Position numbers and translations under genes: made by a program. Below are positions 33,389 through 43,176 of a stretch of DNA of 64,000 nt, piece after piece. Positions within the stretch are counted from its first letter, which is position 1. The number at the start of each line of letters is the position of its first letter. The notes under the pieces are model-generated. The model was not told the origin of the DNA and searched no databases. It saw nothing but the letters and a program-made list of their open reading frames with translations. The stretch is from the NCBI RefSeq assembly GCF_028209625.1, contig NZ_JAQLDU010000001.1, forward strand, positions 240,092 through 304,091, read 5' to 3'. This stretch comes from Collinsella aerofaciens (GTDB lineage: Bacteria > Actinomycetota > Coriobacteriia > Coriobacteriales > Coriobacteriaceae).

Positions 33389-34126
33389 TTATTTTACTGC
33401 AAACTCCGGGCTAAATACTACCCTGCCCAGGCGAACGAGCGTAGAGCCCTCCTCAAGGGCAGGCTCAAAGTCCTCGCTCATGCCGCAGGAAAGCTCAGGC
33501 AGGTTCAAATCGGGATGCGCAGCCTCCAGCTCATCCCTCAGCTCACGAAGCCCCGCAAAGGTGCGGCGTGCCACATCCTTATTCCCCCGGGGCGCCATAG
33601 TCATAAGCCCCTGTACGCAAATTCCCTCAAGTTCCGCAAGCTCACCCGCGGCGGCGCGAATCTCATCGGGCGAAAAGCCTCCCTTCGACTCCTCACCACT
33701 CACATTGACCTCGATGAGCACACGCTGGGGGCCGGCGAGCTCGCCTGCCTCAATCTTGCGGACAGCACGGCTCGAGATCGCCTGTGCCAGATGCAGCGAA
33801 CCCACCGAGTGAATCAGCTCGGCTGAGCCCAGCACCGCATTGATCTTATTGGTCTGCAGGTTGCCGATCATATCGAAGCGCACCTCGGGCAGCTCCGGAT
33901 GCTCCGCCAGACCCGTGAGCTTGCGAACCAGCTCCTGCGGGCGGTTCTCGGCAAAATGGCGATACCCCGCCTGGATGGCAGCAACAGTCTCATCGACACC
34001 AACGGTCTTGGACACGGCAATGAGGCGCGCGGCGTCGTGGGGGCGGCCCGCGCGATCGAGCGCCGCATAAAAACGTTCCAGAATCTGCTCGCGGCGAGCG
34101 CGCATCAAATCCAAATAGTTATCCAT
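33389..34126 (-). CDS. yggS: YggS/PLPBP-type PLP-homeostasis protein
   Basis: A 245-residue, fold-III PLP-binding protein (YlmE in Bacillus). The PLP lysine is in LIAVSKTVGVDE near residue 39, and FAENRPQELVRK and HSVGSLHLA follow the family pattern. It keeps free PLP in balance and has no known catalytic act. Its normal neighbour ylmD (pgeF) is 4.5 kb upstream, split off by the pst genes. Start 34126 follows GGAGG. Confidence 0.92.
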   Translation of the reverse strand: MDNYLDLMRARREQILERFYAALDRAGRPHDAARLIAVSKTVGVDETVAAIQAGYRHFAENRPQELVRKLTGLAEHPELPEVRFDMIGNLQTNKINAVLGSAELIHSVGSLHLAQAISSRAVRKIEAGELAGPQRVLIEVNVSGEESKGGFSPDEIRAAAGELAELEGICVQGLMTMAPRGNKDVARRTFAGLRELRDELEAAHPDLNLPELSCGMSEDFEPALEEGSTLVRLGRVVFSPEFAVK

Positions 34127-34177
34127 TGCCAATCGCCTCCGCTGACAGCCAAACAAGTAGTCCCATGCTAACGCAAG

Positions 34178-34207
34178 AGCGCGGCCCCGCATGTGCAAGG
34201 CCGCGCT
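34178..34207 (-). terminator. Hairpin after phoU
   Basis: 9-bp AGCGCGGCC/GGCCGCGCT stem with a 12-nt loop, followed on the minus strand only by CTTGCG, so it may leak into yggS. Confidence 0.55.
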
Positions 34208-34245
34208 CACTTAGGTATTTACAATCTTTCGACGAACGGGGCTAC

Positions 34246-35103
34246 TTACTCCTCGTCGTCCTCGCCATCGTCCTCGTCCTCAAGATGATCGAGCAGGTAG
34301 CGAAGACCCTCGCTGACCTCGTTGGCGGGCACCTTGGCAACGTAGCGCGCGTCGACGGCGGGCCTCATGATAACACCCTCGCCCGAAGGCACGCGCATGC
34401 TCTCGAGCTCGTCCTCATCAGTGCGGGCGATATCGCCGGCGTTCATACGCTGACCAGTCAACAGGAAGGTCAGACGGCAAGCGGCATCGATGGAAATGGA
34501 AGCGATGCGATCGAGGTAGCGCGAAACCATGATGGCGCGGCGCAGGTCGTCATAGTTGCTGTCGTCGTCCATAAAGTCGCCTGTATCCATACGGTTAAAG
34601 GTGCGGAAGAACTTCTCGTAGGCGGCGTGCACTGGCTCGTCCTCGACGGCCAGGTTGCAGATGATGGACATGTCATTGGTGACGAGCGCAGAAAGCGAAG
34701 AGCCCAGCACCTGGTAAACAGCTTCGGCCTCGGCCTCAACCATACCGACGAGCTCCTGGGGCAGCGAGATGTCGGCCTTGATCATATGACGCGTGGCACG
34801 GCAGATCTGACGGACCTTATCGGTCATGCGCTGCAGGTTAAAGTCGACGTAGATGATCGTCTGAAGCAGGCGGAAGTCGGAGGCGACCGGTGACTGCGTG
34901 GCGATCAGGTTGTAGCAGACGGCCTCCAGGTTGGCGCAGCGCGCGTCAATCGAAAGCGTACGTTTCTTGGTCTTGGTGGCGAGCTTGCGGTCGTCGGTCA
35001 CATAGGCCTTCACGGCATCGTGGAGAGCCAGATCGACGGCCTCATAGATGCTCAGCATCTCGTGACGGGCCTCGACGAGCTGACGGGAAAACAGTTTGCG
35101 CAT
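34246..35103 (-). CDS. phoU: Phosphate-uptake regulator PhoU
   Basis: A 285-residue protein with two PhoU three-helix repeats; the second carries the usual ExxxD metal ligands near SRYLDRIASISIDAA. The C-terminal ~60 residues are an extra acidic tail ending DEDDGEDDEE. PhoU tells the PhoR kinase whether PstSCAB is transporting. It closes the pst operon. No phoR or phoB is in the window. Confidence 0.93.
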   Translation of the reverse strand: MRKLFSRQLVEARHEMLSIYEAVDLALHDAVKAYVTDDRKLATKTKKRTLSIDARCANLEAVCYNLIATQSPVASDFRLLQTIIYVDFNLQRMTDKVRQICRATRHMIKADISLPQELVGMVEAEAEAVYQVLGSSLSALVTNDMSIICNLAVEDEPVHAAYEKFFRTFNRMDTGDFMDDDSNYDDLRRAIMVSRYLDRIASISIDAACRLTFLLTGQRMNAGDIARTDEDELESMRVPSGEGVIMRPAVDARYVAKVPANEVSEGLRYLLDHLEDEDDGEDDEE

Positions 35104-35195
35104 GGTTCACTCCAATCAGTTGGGTGCGGTCATGCAGCCCGCACAGTGAATACGCACCGGACCAGGTCCGATCGGCTTGGGACTAGTCGCACCGA

Positions 35196-35999
<804 letters not shown>

Positions 36000-36011
36000 G
36001 GGACTCCTTAA

Positions 36012-36917
36012 CTAGCGACGCTTGCGCGACAGGAAGCGCGCAAACAGGTTGAAGGCCAGAATGATCACCATCAGCAAGAGCGCGGTGCCGTAGGCTGCGT
36101 TCATGTTGATGCCGTCGTTGGCAAGCAGGTACAGGTGAACGGTCATGGGGCGGCCGGAATCGAGCGGCGAGATAGGTAGATTGATGGCCTGGCCCATGGT
36201 GTAGAGCACCACGGCGGTCTCGCCAATGGCACGGCCGATGGCAAGGACAATGCCCGTGGCAATACGGCCAAAGGCAGAAGGAAGCACGATCTTGGAGACA
36301 ACCTGCCACTTGGTGGCGCCCAGGCCATACGCGCCCCAACGGATATAGCGCGGAACGGCGCGAATGGCCTCTTCGGTGGTGCGCATGACGATGGGAAGCA
36401 TCAAGAGCGCGAGCGCCAGAGCGGCCGAGACCATCGAAAGGCCCAGACCCATAGCCTCGACAAACAAGGCGTAGCCAAACAGGCCCATAACGATGGAGGG
36501 CACCGAGGCCAAAGCGTCAGCAGCGTAGCGAATGAGCTCGACGATCTTGCCCTGCTTGGCGTACTCGGCCAGATAGACGGCTGCCAGCACAGCGATCGGC
36601 GTGCAGATAAGCATGGCGAGCGCCGTCACATAGACGGTCGAGACGATCGTGGGCCAAATACCGCCCTCGGCGTTGACGCCCTGGGGCCAACCGAAGATAA
36701 AGTCGAGCGAGATGTGTGGCAGGCCGTTGATGACCACGTAGGCGATGATAGCGACCAGCACCAGCGTGGTGATGTATGCCGCGGCACGGAACACGCCAAG
36801 CATGATCTTGTTGGACAGGTCCTTGTTGATGCGGCCCTTCTTGCCGTGGGAAAGGGCACGCTTGATGCGCTCGCGCGACGAGGTCGTATCGACCGTCGTG
36901 TCAACGGAATCGGACAT
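36012..36917 (-). CDS. pstA: Phosphate ABC transporter permease PstA
   Basis: A 301-residue permease with six predicted helices. The cytoplasmic EAA loop reads YGLGATKWQVVSKIVLP near residue 204, where it contacts PstB. A charged N-terminal extension of about 40 residues precedes helix 1. pstC ends 3 nt upstream, so the two are translated together. Confidence 0.95.
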   Translation of the reverse strand: MSDSVDTTVDTTSSRERIKRALSHGKKGRINKDLSNKIMLGVFRAAAYITTLVLVAIIAYVVINGLPHISLDFIFGWPQGVNAEGGIWPTIVSTVYVTALAMLICTPIAVLAAVYLAEYAKQGKIVELIRYAADALASVPSIVMGLFGYALFVEAMGLGLSMVSAALALALLMLPIVMRTTEEAIRAVPRYIRWGAYGLGATKWQVVSKIVLPSAFGRIATGIVLAIGRAIGETAVVLYTMGQAINLPISPLDSGRPMTVHLYLLANDGINMNAAYGTALLLMVIILAFNLFARFLSRKRR

Positions 36918-36920
36918 AGC

Positions 36921-37847
36921 CTACCCCCTCTTCTTCTTGGAAACCAGACGGACGACGCCCACCAGCGTGGCGGAAATGATAAACAGGACCACGCCCATGC
37001 CGAACAGCGCCGAGCGATGCAGACCCGAGGAATAGCTCATGTCGAGCGCAATCTGGCTCGTGAGCGTCGAGATGGGGCACGCAATGCTGTCGGGAATAAC
37101 CGGGGCGTTACCCACGACCATGAGCACGGCCATGGTCTCGCCGATGGCACGGCCCATACCCAGCACGATGGCATCCACGATACCCAGCTTGGCGGCAGGT
37201 AACACGACCTTATAGATAGTCTGCCACTTGGTGGCGCCCATGGCATACGATGCCTCGCGAATGCCCATGGGAATGGAATTGAGAGCATCGATGGTAAGCG
37301 TCGTGATGGTGGGCACGATCATAATGGCGAGCACGAACCACGCCGTCAGCGCGCCAAAACCAAGACCGCCGGTCAGTTGTGCGATAAACGGGCGGATGAT
37401 GATCATGCCAAAGAAGCCATAGATGATAGAAGGGATGCCGGCCAACAGGTCAACGGCAGGGCTGATGAGCTTGCGCACGCGCTTGCTGGCGATCTCGACC
37501 AGATACACGGCCGTGCCCACGCCTAGGGGCACACCCATGGCGAGCGCACCGACGGTCACCAGACCCGAGCCGGCAAGCAGCGACACGATGCCGTAGTGAC
37601 CCTCAGAGGGCGCCCACGTAAAGCTAAAGAAGTCCGCCAGACCGATGTCGGTAAAGACGGGCAGCGCCGAGTACGTGGTAAAGACAAAAATCAGGATGAC
37701 GGTAACAACCGCCAAGAACGCGCAGGCAAAGAAAATCCACTGCAGCGCCTTCTCCTTGATATAGGTGCTGCGCGATACGAGCGCCAGCTCGCGCTTCTTG
37801 GGCGCCTGAGCATTCTGCTCAGTCTGGGAGTTTTCCTGTGCTTCCAT
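36921..37847 (-). CDS. pstC: Phosphate ABC transporter permease PstC
   Basis: A 308-residue permease with six predicted helices and the EAA loop YAMGATKWQTIYKVVLP near residue 207. Start ATG 37847 has GGGGAG upstream, lying inside the end of pstS. Only one nucleotide separates the pstS stop from this ATG, so translation is coupled. Confidence 0.95.
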   Translation of the reverse strand: MEAQENSQTEQNAQAPKKRELALVSRSTYIKEKALQWIFFACAFLAVVTVILIFVFTTYSALPVFTDIGLADFFSFTWAPSEGHYGIVSLLAGSGLVTVGALAMGVPLGVGTAVYLVEIASKRVRKLISPAVDLLAGIPSIIYGFFGMIIIRPFIAQLTGGLGFGALTAWFVLAIMIVPTITTLTIDALNSIPMGIREASYAMGATKWQTIYKVVLPAAKLGIVDAIVLGMGRAIGETMAVLMVVGNAPVIPDSIACPISTLTSQIALDMSYSSGLHRSALFGMGVVLFIISATLVGVVRLVSKKKRG

Positions 37848-37848
37848 G

Positions 37849-38685
37849 CTACTCACTCCCCTTCTCGTCGTTGGTGACGGGAATAAAGCCCGCCTCGCGA
37901 ATCTGCTTGTCCATCTTTTCGGACGTCACGTAGTCGATGTAATCCTGCGCCTGCTGCGAAGGCGCACCCTTCACAAAGAAGTAAAGGTCGCGCGAGATGG
38001 GATAGCCGCCACTCGCGACCGTCTTCTCGGACGCCTCAACATGATTGACCGAGACGGCCTTGACCGAGGTCTTGGCGTTGAGGCTATCGACGAAGCCCAG
38101 CGAAATGTAGCCGATAGCCCCGCGCGAACGAGATACCACGTCGCGCACCTGGCCCGTGCCCGAAAGAACGGCGGAGCGGCGATCGAACGGGGTGCCGTCC
38201 ATCACGATGGTGCGGAAGGCTTCACGCGTGCCAGACGCCTCATCTCGGTTGATAACCTGAATCCTCAGGTCCTCGCCACCGACTTCTTTCCAGTTGGTGA
38301 TCTTGCCGGCATAGATATCGCGGAGCTGCTCGGTCGAGAGGTTATCGACGGGGTTGTCTTCGTTCACGATGACCGCGATACCGTCGTGGGCAATGACGAT
38401 GGGAGTCAGGCCCAGATCCCGTTCGTCGGCATTGAGTCCACGGGAGGAGCTGGCGATATCGGCCGTGCCAGCGCTGACGGCTTCGATGCCAGCGGAAGAG
38501 CCCAAACCGGAAACGAGCACGTCGATGCCGGTCTCCTCCTTAAAGCCCTCTGCCGCAATCTCAGCGATAGGAAGGCAGGTCGTGGAGCCGGCCACGGTAA
38601 TGGAAGAGGTAGAAGATCCCGAAGAACAGGCGCACAGCGTAAGCGTAAGCACAGCGGCGCTCAGGACCGATACGATCTTTCTCAT
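37849..38685 (-). CDS. pstS: Phosphate-binding lipoprotein PstS
   Basis: A 278-residue, secreted, lipid-anchored phosphate binder. Signal peptide MRKIVSVLSAAVLTL is followed by lipobox LCAC, with Cys20 as the lipid site. Phosphate contacts are visible in AGSTTCLPIAE, GLGSSAGIEA and RDEASGTREAF. Its ATG overlaps the pgeF stop (ATGA) and has no ribosome site of its own, so its synthesis seems to depend on pgeF translation. Confidence 0.95.
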   Translation of the reverse strand: MRKIVSVLSAAVLTLTLCACSSGSSTSSITVAGSTTCLPIAEIAAEGFKEETGIDVLVSGLGSSAGIEAVSAGTADIASSSRGLNADERDLGLTPIVIAHDGIAVIVNEDNPVDNLSTEQLRDIYAGKITNWKEVGGEDLRIQVINRDEASGTREAFRTIVMDGTPFDRRSAVLSGTGQVRDVVSRSRGAIGYISLGFVDSLNAKTSVKAVSVNHVEASEKTVASGGYPISRDLYFFVKGAPSQQAQDYIDYVTSEKMDKQIREAGFIPVTNDEKGSE

Positions 38686-39482
38686 AGCATCACGCCGATC
38701 GCGGCATGGCGCCCACAGGTGCCGTCCTCGTTACGGTAGGAATAAAAGCGGTCGTTCTGACGCACGGTCGAAAGCTGGGTATCCACGATATTATCCGCGT
38801 CGACACCGACATCTACCAGCGCCTCGCAAATGGCAGCGGAAAGATCGAGCATGCGAGAGGCACTCGCATCGATGCAAGAGAACTCGGCGGCAAAGCGATC
38901 CATGAGCTCCTGGGAAACCTCGTACTCGTCACCCAGGATATGGGGCCCGATATAGGCGGAAACGTCGCTCGCATCGCAGCCGGCAGCATCGCAAAGCGCC
39001 TGGCACGCCTTGGCAGAAATACGTGCAATCGTGCCCTTCCAACCGGAGTGCACCACGGCAAATCCGCCGGGGGCCACCAGCACCACGGGAACGCAGTCGG
39101 CAAAGCAGAGCAGCACGGGCACGTCATGGGCCGTACAGACGATGGCATCGCAGCCCTCGGCAATCTGCTCGCGAACAGCCTCAAGATCGTCGGCGCCGTT
39201 CGAAGTCACCGTAACGATATGGTCACCATGTACCTGATTGGGCACGAGCAGATTATGCTCGCACTCAGTGGCGCCCATAGCTTCGAGCGCTCGACGACGA
39301 TTTTCTTGAACTGCAAAGGGGTCATCGCCTACATGCGAGCCCAGGTTGAGCGAGGAGTACGCATCTTCGGAAACACCACCGGTGCGCTCGGTAAAGGCAA
39401 AGCGGACATCGGATGTCGCGCTCTCCACCAACGTAACTCCATCATGGTCGACACGCGAAACCCTGTCCGCACGTGCTGCCAT
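38682..39482 (-). CDS. pgeF: PgeF-type multicopper-fold (YlmD/YfiH) protein
   Basis: A 266-residue protein of the YfiH/laccase-domain family. Members hydrolyse or phosphorolyse purine nucleosides, or act as a wall-precursor editing enzyme (E. coli PgeF). Metal-ligand motifs are PNQVHGDHIV, CFADCVPVVL and VVHSGWKGTIA. Start 39482 has a full AGGAGG at 7 nt. It follows ftsZ, as ylmD does in Gram-positives, but runs directly into pstS. Confidence 0.92.
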   Translation of the reverse strand: MAARADRVSRVDHDGVTLVESATSDVRFAFTERTGGVSEDAYSSLNLGSHVGDDPFAVQENRRRALEAMGATECEHNLLVPNQVHGDHIVTVTSNGADDLEAVREQIAEGCDAIVCTAHDVPVLLCFADCVPVVLVAPGGFAVVHSGWKGTIARISAKACQALCDAAGCDASDVSAYIGPHILGDEYEVSQELMDRFAAEFSCIDASASRMLDLSAAICEALVDVGVDADNIVDTQLSTVRQNDRFYSYRNEDGTCGRHAAIGVML

Positions 39483-39640
39483 ACTAAAGCCTCCTAATAA
39501 CACAAGTACCGCGGCGTCGCCGCGCAGTCCGCGTTTATACGGCTGTCATACTTCCTTAAAAGGATACCCGCAGCGGTAGGGACCAAACGTAAAGGGAACG
39601 TAAGGAGATTGGAGGCTTTCGTTTACAAACGAGAAACAAA

Positions 39641-39670
39641 ACGGGGTGCATCCAAATGGACACACCCCGT
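39641..39670 (-). terminator. Intrinsic terminator after ftsZ
   Basis: ACGGGGTG/CACCCCGT stem with a small inner CCA/TGG pair, followed on the minus strand by TTTTGTTTC. pgeF and the pst genes may therefore have a promoter of their own in 39483-39640. Confidence 0.85.
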
Positions 39671-39692
39671 GCAGGTCGTTGAGAAAAACGAA

Positions 39693-40847
39693 CTAGAAGC
39701 TACCGCGCTTCAGGAAGTCGGGAAGCTCGAACTGGTCGTTGCCAAAGTTGGGCAGCTCGGTACCACCGACGTTGCGGGTCGGAGCGGCCTGAGCCGGGCT
39801 GGCAGCCGGAGCGGTGCGCTGCGGCTCAGCGGAGGCAGCGGCCTTGCTCTGAGACTGCTGAGCAGCAAAGAGCTCATCCTGACGGTTGACGTTGGAGTCG
39901 GAGAAGCCCGTAGCGATGACGGTGATACGCACCTGATCGCCCAGGGACTCGTCGACAACGGTACCGAAGATGATGTTGGCCTCGGGGTCGACGGCGTTGG
40001 CGACAACGTCGGCGGCGTCGCTGATCTCCTGGATGCCCAGGTCCTTGGAACCGGCGATGGAGAGCAGCACGCGCGTGGCACCATCGATGGAGCTCTCGAG
40101 CAGCGGGCTGGAGATGGCCTGCTGGGCAGCGTCGACGGCACGAGTATCCCCAGAAGAGGTACCGATACCCATCATGGCGGTACCGGCCTGCTTCATGATG
40201 GTCTTAACATCGGCGAAGTCCAGGTTGATGATACCGGGGACGGTGATGAGGTCGGTGATGCCCTGGGTGCCCTGGGAAAGGACGCCATCGGCAATCGCGA
40301 AGGCCTCGAGCATGGTGGTCTTCTTCTCGGCGATGTCGAGCAGCTTATCGTTAGGGATGACGATCATGGTGTCGACGCAATCGGAGAGGGTCTTGATGCC
40401 CTCCTCGGCGCTCTTCTTGCGCTTGCGGCCCTCGAAGGTGAAGGGCTTGGTCACGACGGCGACGGTCAGTGCGCCGACCTCGTTCATCGCGATATCGGCA
40501 ACGATGGGAGCAGCGCCGGTACCGGTGCCACCGCCCTCACCGCAGGTGATAAACACCATGTCGGCGCCAGCAAGCGCCTCGGCAATGTCGTCGCGGGACT
40601 CATCGGCAGCCTTGCGGCCAACCTCGGGGTTGGCGCCGGCGCCCAAGCCGCGGGTAAGGTCGGTGCCGATGTGCACCTTGATATCGGCATCAGAGATCGC
40701 GAGTGCCTGAGCATCGGTGTTGATGGCAACAAACTCGACGCCGCGGATGCCCTCTTCGATCATTCGATTGACCGCGTTGGTACCGCCGCCGCCGACGCCG
40801 ACCACCTTAATGACGGCAAGGTAGTTGTTGATCTCTGTCTCGTGCAT
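39693..40847 (-). CDS. ftsZ: Cell division GTPase FtsZ
   Basis: A 384-residue tubulin homologue that forms the division ring. The tubulin signature is [12 protein letters not shown] near residue 105, with the T7 loop [11 protein letters not shown] near 205. After a short Ala/Pro/Gln linker the C-terminal peptide [11 protein letters not shown] is the docking site for SepF. Start MHETEINNY at 40847 has GGAGGAC upstream; the 10-residue longer frame has none. Confidence 0.97.
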   Translation of the reverse strand: MHETEINNYLAVIKVVGVGGGGTNAVNRMIEEGIRGVEFVAINTDAQALAISDADIKVHIGTDLTRGLGAGANPEVGRKAADESRDDIAEALAGADMVFITCGEGGGTGTGAAPIVADIAMNEVGALTVAVVTKPFTFEGRKRKKSAEEGIKTLSDCVDTMIVIPNDKLLDIAEKKTTMLEAFAIADGVLSQGTQGITDLITVPGIINLDFADVKTIMKQAGTAMMGIGTSSGDTRAVDAAQQAISSPLLESSIDGATRVLLSIAGSKDLGIQEISDAADVVANAVDPEANIIFGTVVDESLGDQVRITVIATGFSDSNVNRQDELFAAQQSQSKAAASAEPQRTAPAASPAQAAPTRNVGGTELPNFGNDQFELPDFLKRGSF

Positions 40848-41046
40848 GTCGGTCCTCCGAACAAAGGTTATAGCCATAGCATGGGTCGACCCCTGCGCAC
40901 ATTAACCTTCAGGTTGAAAGTAAATGCAAAGGTAAACCGTATTATGTTTGCACATTATGAACGTATCAGTCAAATAATTGACCGTGAAAACCAAACAAAC
41001 CAGATAAACGGCGTGGTATGGCCCCTCAACAAAGCATCAACCAGCG
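40848..41046 (-). promoter_or_regulatory. ftsZ leader with palindrome
   Basis: 199 nt, AT-rich, with a TTGACT and two CATAAT elements on the minus strand, but no ideally spaced pair. The palindrome TTAACCTTCAGGTTGA lies at 40902-40917; a near-identical 16-mer is at 55428-55443 near the mraZ control region. Confidence 0.5.
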
Positions 41047-42303
41047 CTACGAGGTCGGAGCATTCCTAAATGTGTAGTTGCCCGGAGAGCGCACATTGAT
41101 ATACGTTACGCCCTCTACCTGCGAAAGCAACTTGGTGACTACGCGTTCCTTCTTGGCGATATCGTCCGAATCGCCCAGCGACACCTCAATGCCGTTATTG
41201 AGGTTTGCCGAGATGGCTTCGACCGAAGGCGTAGAAATATCCTTGACTTGTCCCAAGAACTCGCTCGAAAAACCACGCACATAATCCAGGCCGGCCTTAA
41301 CGGCCTTGGAGTTCACCGCCTGGCCGGAAACCGGAGCGACATCCGCCGAGACATCAGTCAACAACACCGCGCCATAATGCTTGGCGAGCGCCAGCGCGGC
41401 ATCGATTCCGGTCAAGGTATTTGAGCCCTGCCCTGTCGTGATGACGTTGCCCTGGTCGTCCACTTCGACCGACGTCGACAGCGGGGCGATCCAGGTGTCA
41501 TCGTCTCCGATAGCCCAGGCAAGGTCGTCGGAGCTGATATACGCAATGGCGATAACTTTACGCTCCGTCGGCGTGATGATAAGCGTATGGGGAAACTGGC
41601 GCTGGACATCCACGCCCGAAACCCACGGGTTCTGCTTGAGATCCTCGGTAATCTGGTCGGGATCGACGTTAAAAAGCGACGTTCCCTCGGGCAAGTCGAT
41701 CAGCTGGATAGCATCGTGCTTCGTCACATGCTCGCTGCCTTGAATCTGAATATCAGTGGCAGTAAACAGTCCAGAGTTGATCACCACGATGGCAACGACG
41801 ACGAGCACGGCCAAGACGGCCAGAACGCCGCCCACGATTTTGCCTTTGCCTGTAACGACAGAAGCGGCGTCTGATGTTTTATTTGCCATCGCTCCAAGTG
41901 AAGATAACGGGTTGAAACCTTTTTTACTCGAAGGCTTCTTGGCGGTAGCCGGCACCGATGTCAGCGAGCGCGGTTTCGATGCGCCCAGCGTGCGACCTGG
42001 ACGCGCCGCTTTAGTTCCCGTCGAGGGCTTGGGAGCTGCCATGGGACGGGCAGGCTTGGCGCCCATAACAGGCTTTGACGTCGTCGAGGGACGCGAGGAC
42101 TTTTTTGCGGCCGGACGATTACCGAGCTGCGAGCCGACGACCGGACGACTGGTCTGTCGAGCATGCCCGACAGACTTAGAGTGCGCGACGGTATTGCGTT
42201 GAGGTTTGGCAGGCGCGCCGGAACGCCCTCCGGCGCGGCGGAAGGTGGGTTTCGATGCTCTAGAAGCCGAGGAATTTAACTTCCGGTCTGAGCTCGATGC
42301 CAT
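41047..42303 (-). CDS. ftsQ: Division protein FtsQ/DivIB
   Basis: A 418-residue bitopic membrane protein. The first ~145 residues are a basic, Ser/Ala/Pro-rich cytoplasmic region, far longer than in E. coli. One transmembrane helix follows (about 157-177), then a POTRA domain starting at TATDIQIQGSEHVTK, then the FtsQ beta domain. It bridges the division ring and septal synthases. The gene overlaps murB by 44 nt. Confidence 0.92.
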   Translation of the reverse strand: MASSSDRKLNSSASRASKPTFRRAGGRSGAPAKPQRNTVAHSKSVGHARQTSRPVVGSQLGNRPAAKKSSRPSTTSKPVMGAKPARPMAAPKPSTGTKAARPGRTLGASKPRSLTSVPATAKKPSSKKGFNPLSSLGAMANKTSDAASVVTGKGKIVGGVLAVLAVLVVVAIVVINSGLFTATDIQIQGSEHVTKHDAIQLIDLPEGTSLFNVDPDQITEDLKQNPWVSGVDVQRQFPHTLIITPTERKVIAIAYISSDDLAWAIGDDDTWIAPLSTSVEVDDQGNVITTGQGSNTLTGIDAALALAKHYGAVLLTDVSADVAPVSGQAVNSKAVKAGLDYVRGFSSEFLGQVKDISTPSVEAISANLNNGIEVSLGDSDDIAKKERVVTKLLSQVEGVTYINVRSPGNYTFRNAPTS

Positions 42304-43171
42304 ACGCCTCCCTCACCTTTTCGTGCACATGTCTAATAACCGCGGCAACGTCATCGGCCGAGGCAGTTCCGTTATTAACGATAAAATTAGCGTGAACGGG
42401 CGAAACTTCCGCGCCGCCAATCGAAAAACCCTTTAATCCACAATCCTCGATAAGCTTGCCCACACTCGCATCGGGCGGGTTGCGAAAGACAGACCCGCAG
42501 GATGCGCGACCCATGGGCTGCGTACGCTTGCGCCTTGTAAGGTACCGCTCCATGCGCTCGCGAATGTCGGCCTTGGGCGCCGGTTTAAGCTTGAGCACGC
42601 ACTCGAGGATGATCTCATTGCGGGGAAGGCTACATTCGCGGTAGCCCCAAGTGATCTCGGACCCCGCATAATGCTTGATACCGGATGCCGGGTCAAACGT
42701 TACGACATCCTCAACCAGCGAGCCAATCCACTCGGTCCGTGTGCCGGCATTCATAGATATCGCACCGCCGACCGAACCAGGAATGCCAACGGCAAACTCA
42801 AGGCCCGAGAGGCTACGCGACAGGGCATCGTTGACCAGGCGCGCAAACATCACGCCCGCACCGACCGTCAGCGTACAACCGTCATCGGCAACAACCGTGC
42901 GCTGAAACTCACGTCCGAGCGAAATGACGGCACCGCGATAACCGCCATCGGCAACCAGCAGATTGGAGCCCTTGCCGATGATGACCCACGGCACCTGCTC
43001 GCGATCGAGCACCGCCACGGCGCGGCGGAGGGCATGATAGCTATGGCACGTCACAAAGAGGTCGGCCTTGCCGCCGATACGATAGCTCGTATGACGCGCA
43101 AGGCGCTCGTCCTCGATCACATCCGTGTCGATCATGCCCGAGAGCGCCATGACGGCGTTAAACAGACCCAT
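42260..43171 (-). CDS. murB: UDP-N-acetylenolpyruvoylglucosamine reductase
   Basis: A 303-residue, FAD-dependent enzyme making UDP-MurNAc. It is a type II MurB: HTSYRIGGKADL and VIIGKGSNLLV (FAD site), YRECSLP, the catalytic Ser in SCGSVFRNP, and the C-terminal Glu in RPEVKFLG. It starts 5 nt after the murC stop and overlaps ftsQ. Confidence 0.96.
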   Translation of the reverse strand: MGLFNAVMALSGMIDTDVIEDERLARHTSYRIGGKADLFVTCHSYHALRRAVAVLDREQVPWVIIGKGSNLLVADGGYRGAVISLGREFQRTVVADDGCTLTVGAGVMFARLVNDALSRSLSGLEFAVGIPGSVGGAISMNAGTRTEWIGSLVEDVVTFDPASGIKHYAGSEITWGYRECSLPRNEIILECVLKLKPAPKADIRERMERYLTRRKRTQPMGRASCGSVFRNPPDASVGKLIEDCGLKGFSIGGAEVSPVHANFIVNNGTASADDVAAVIRHVHEKVREAYGIELRPEVKFLGF

Positions 43172-43176
43172 TAGAC

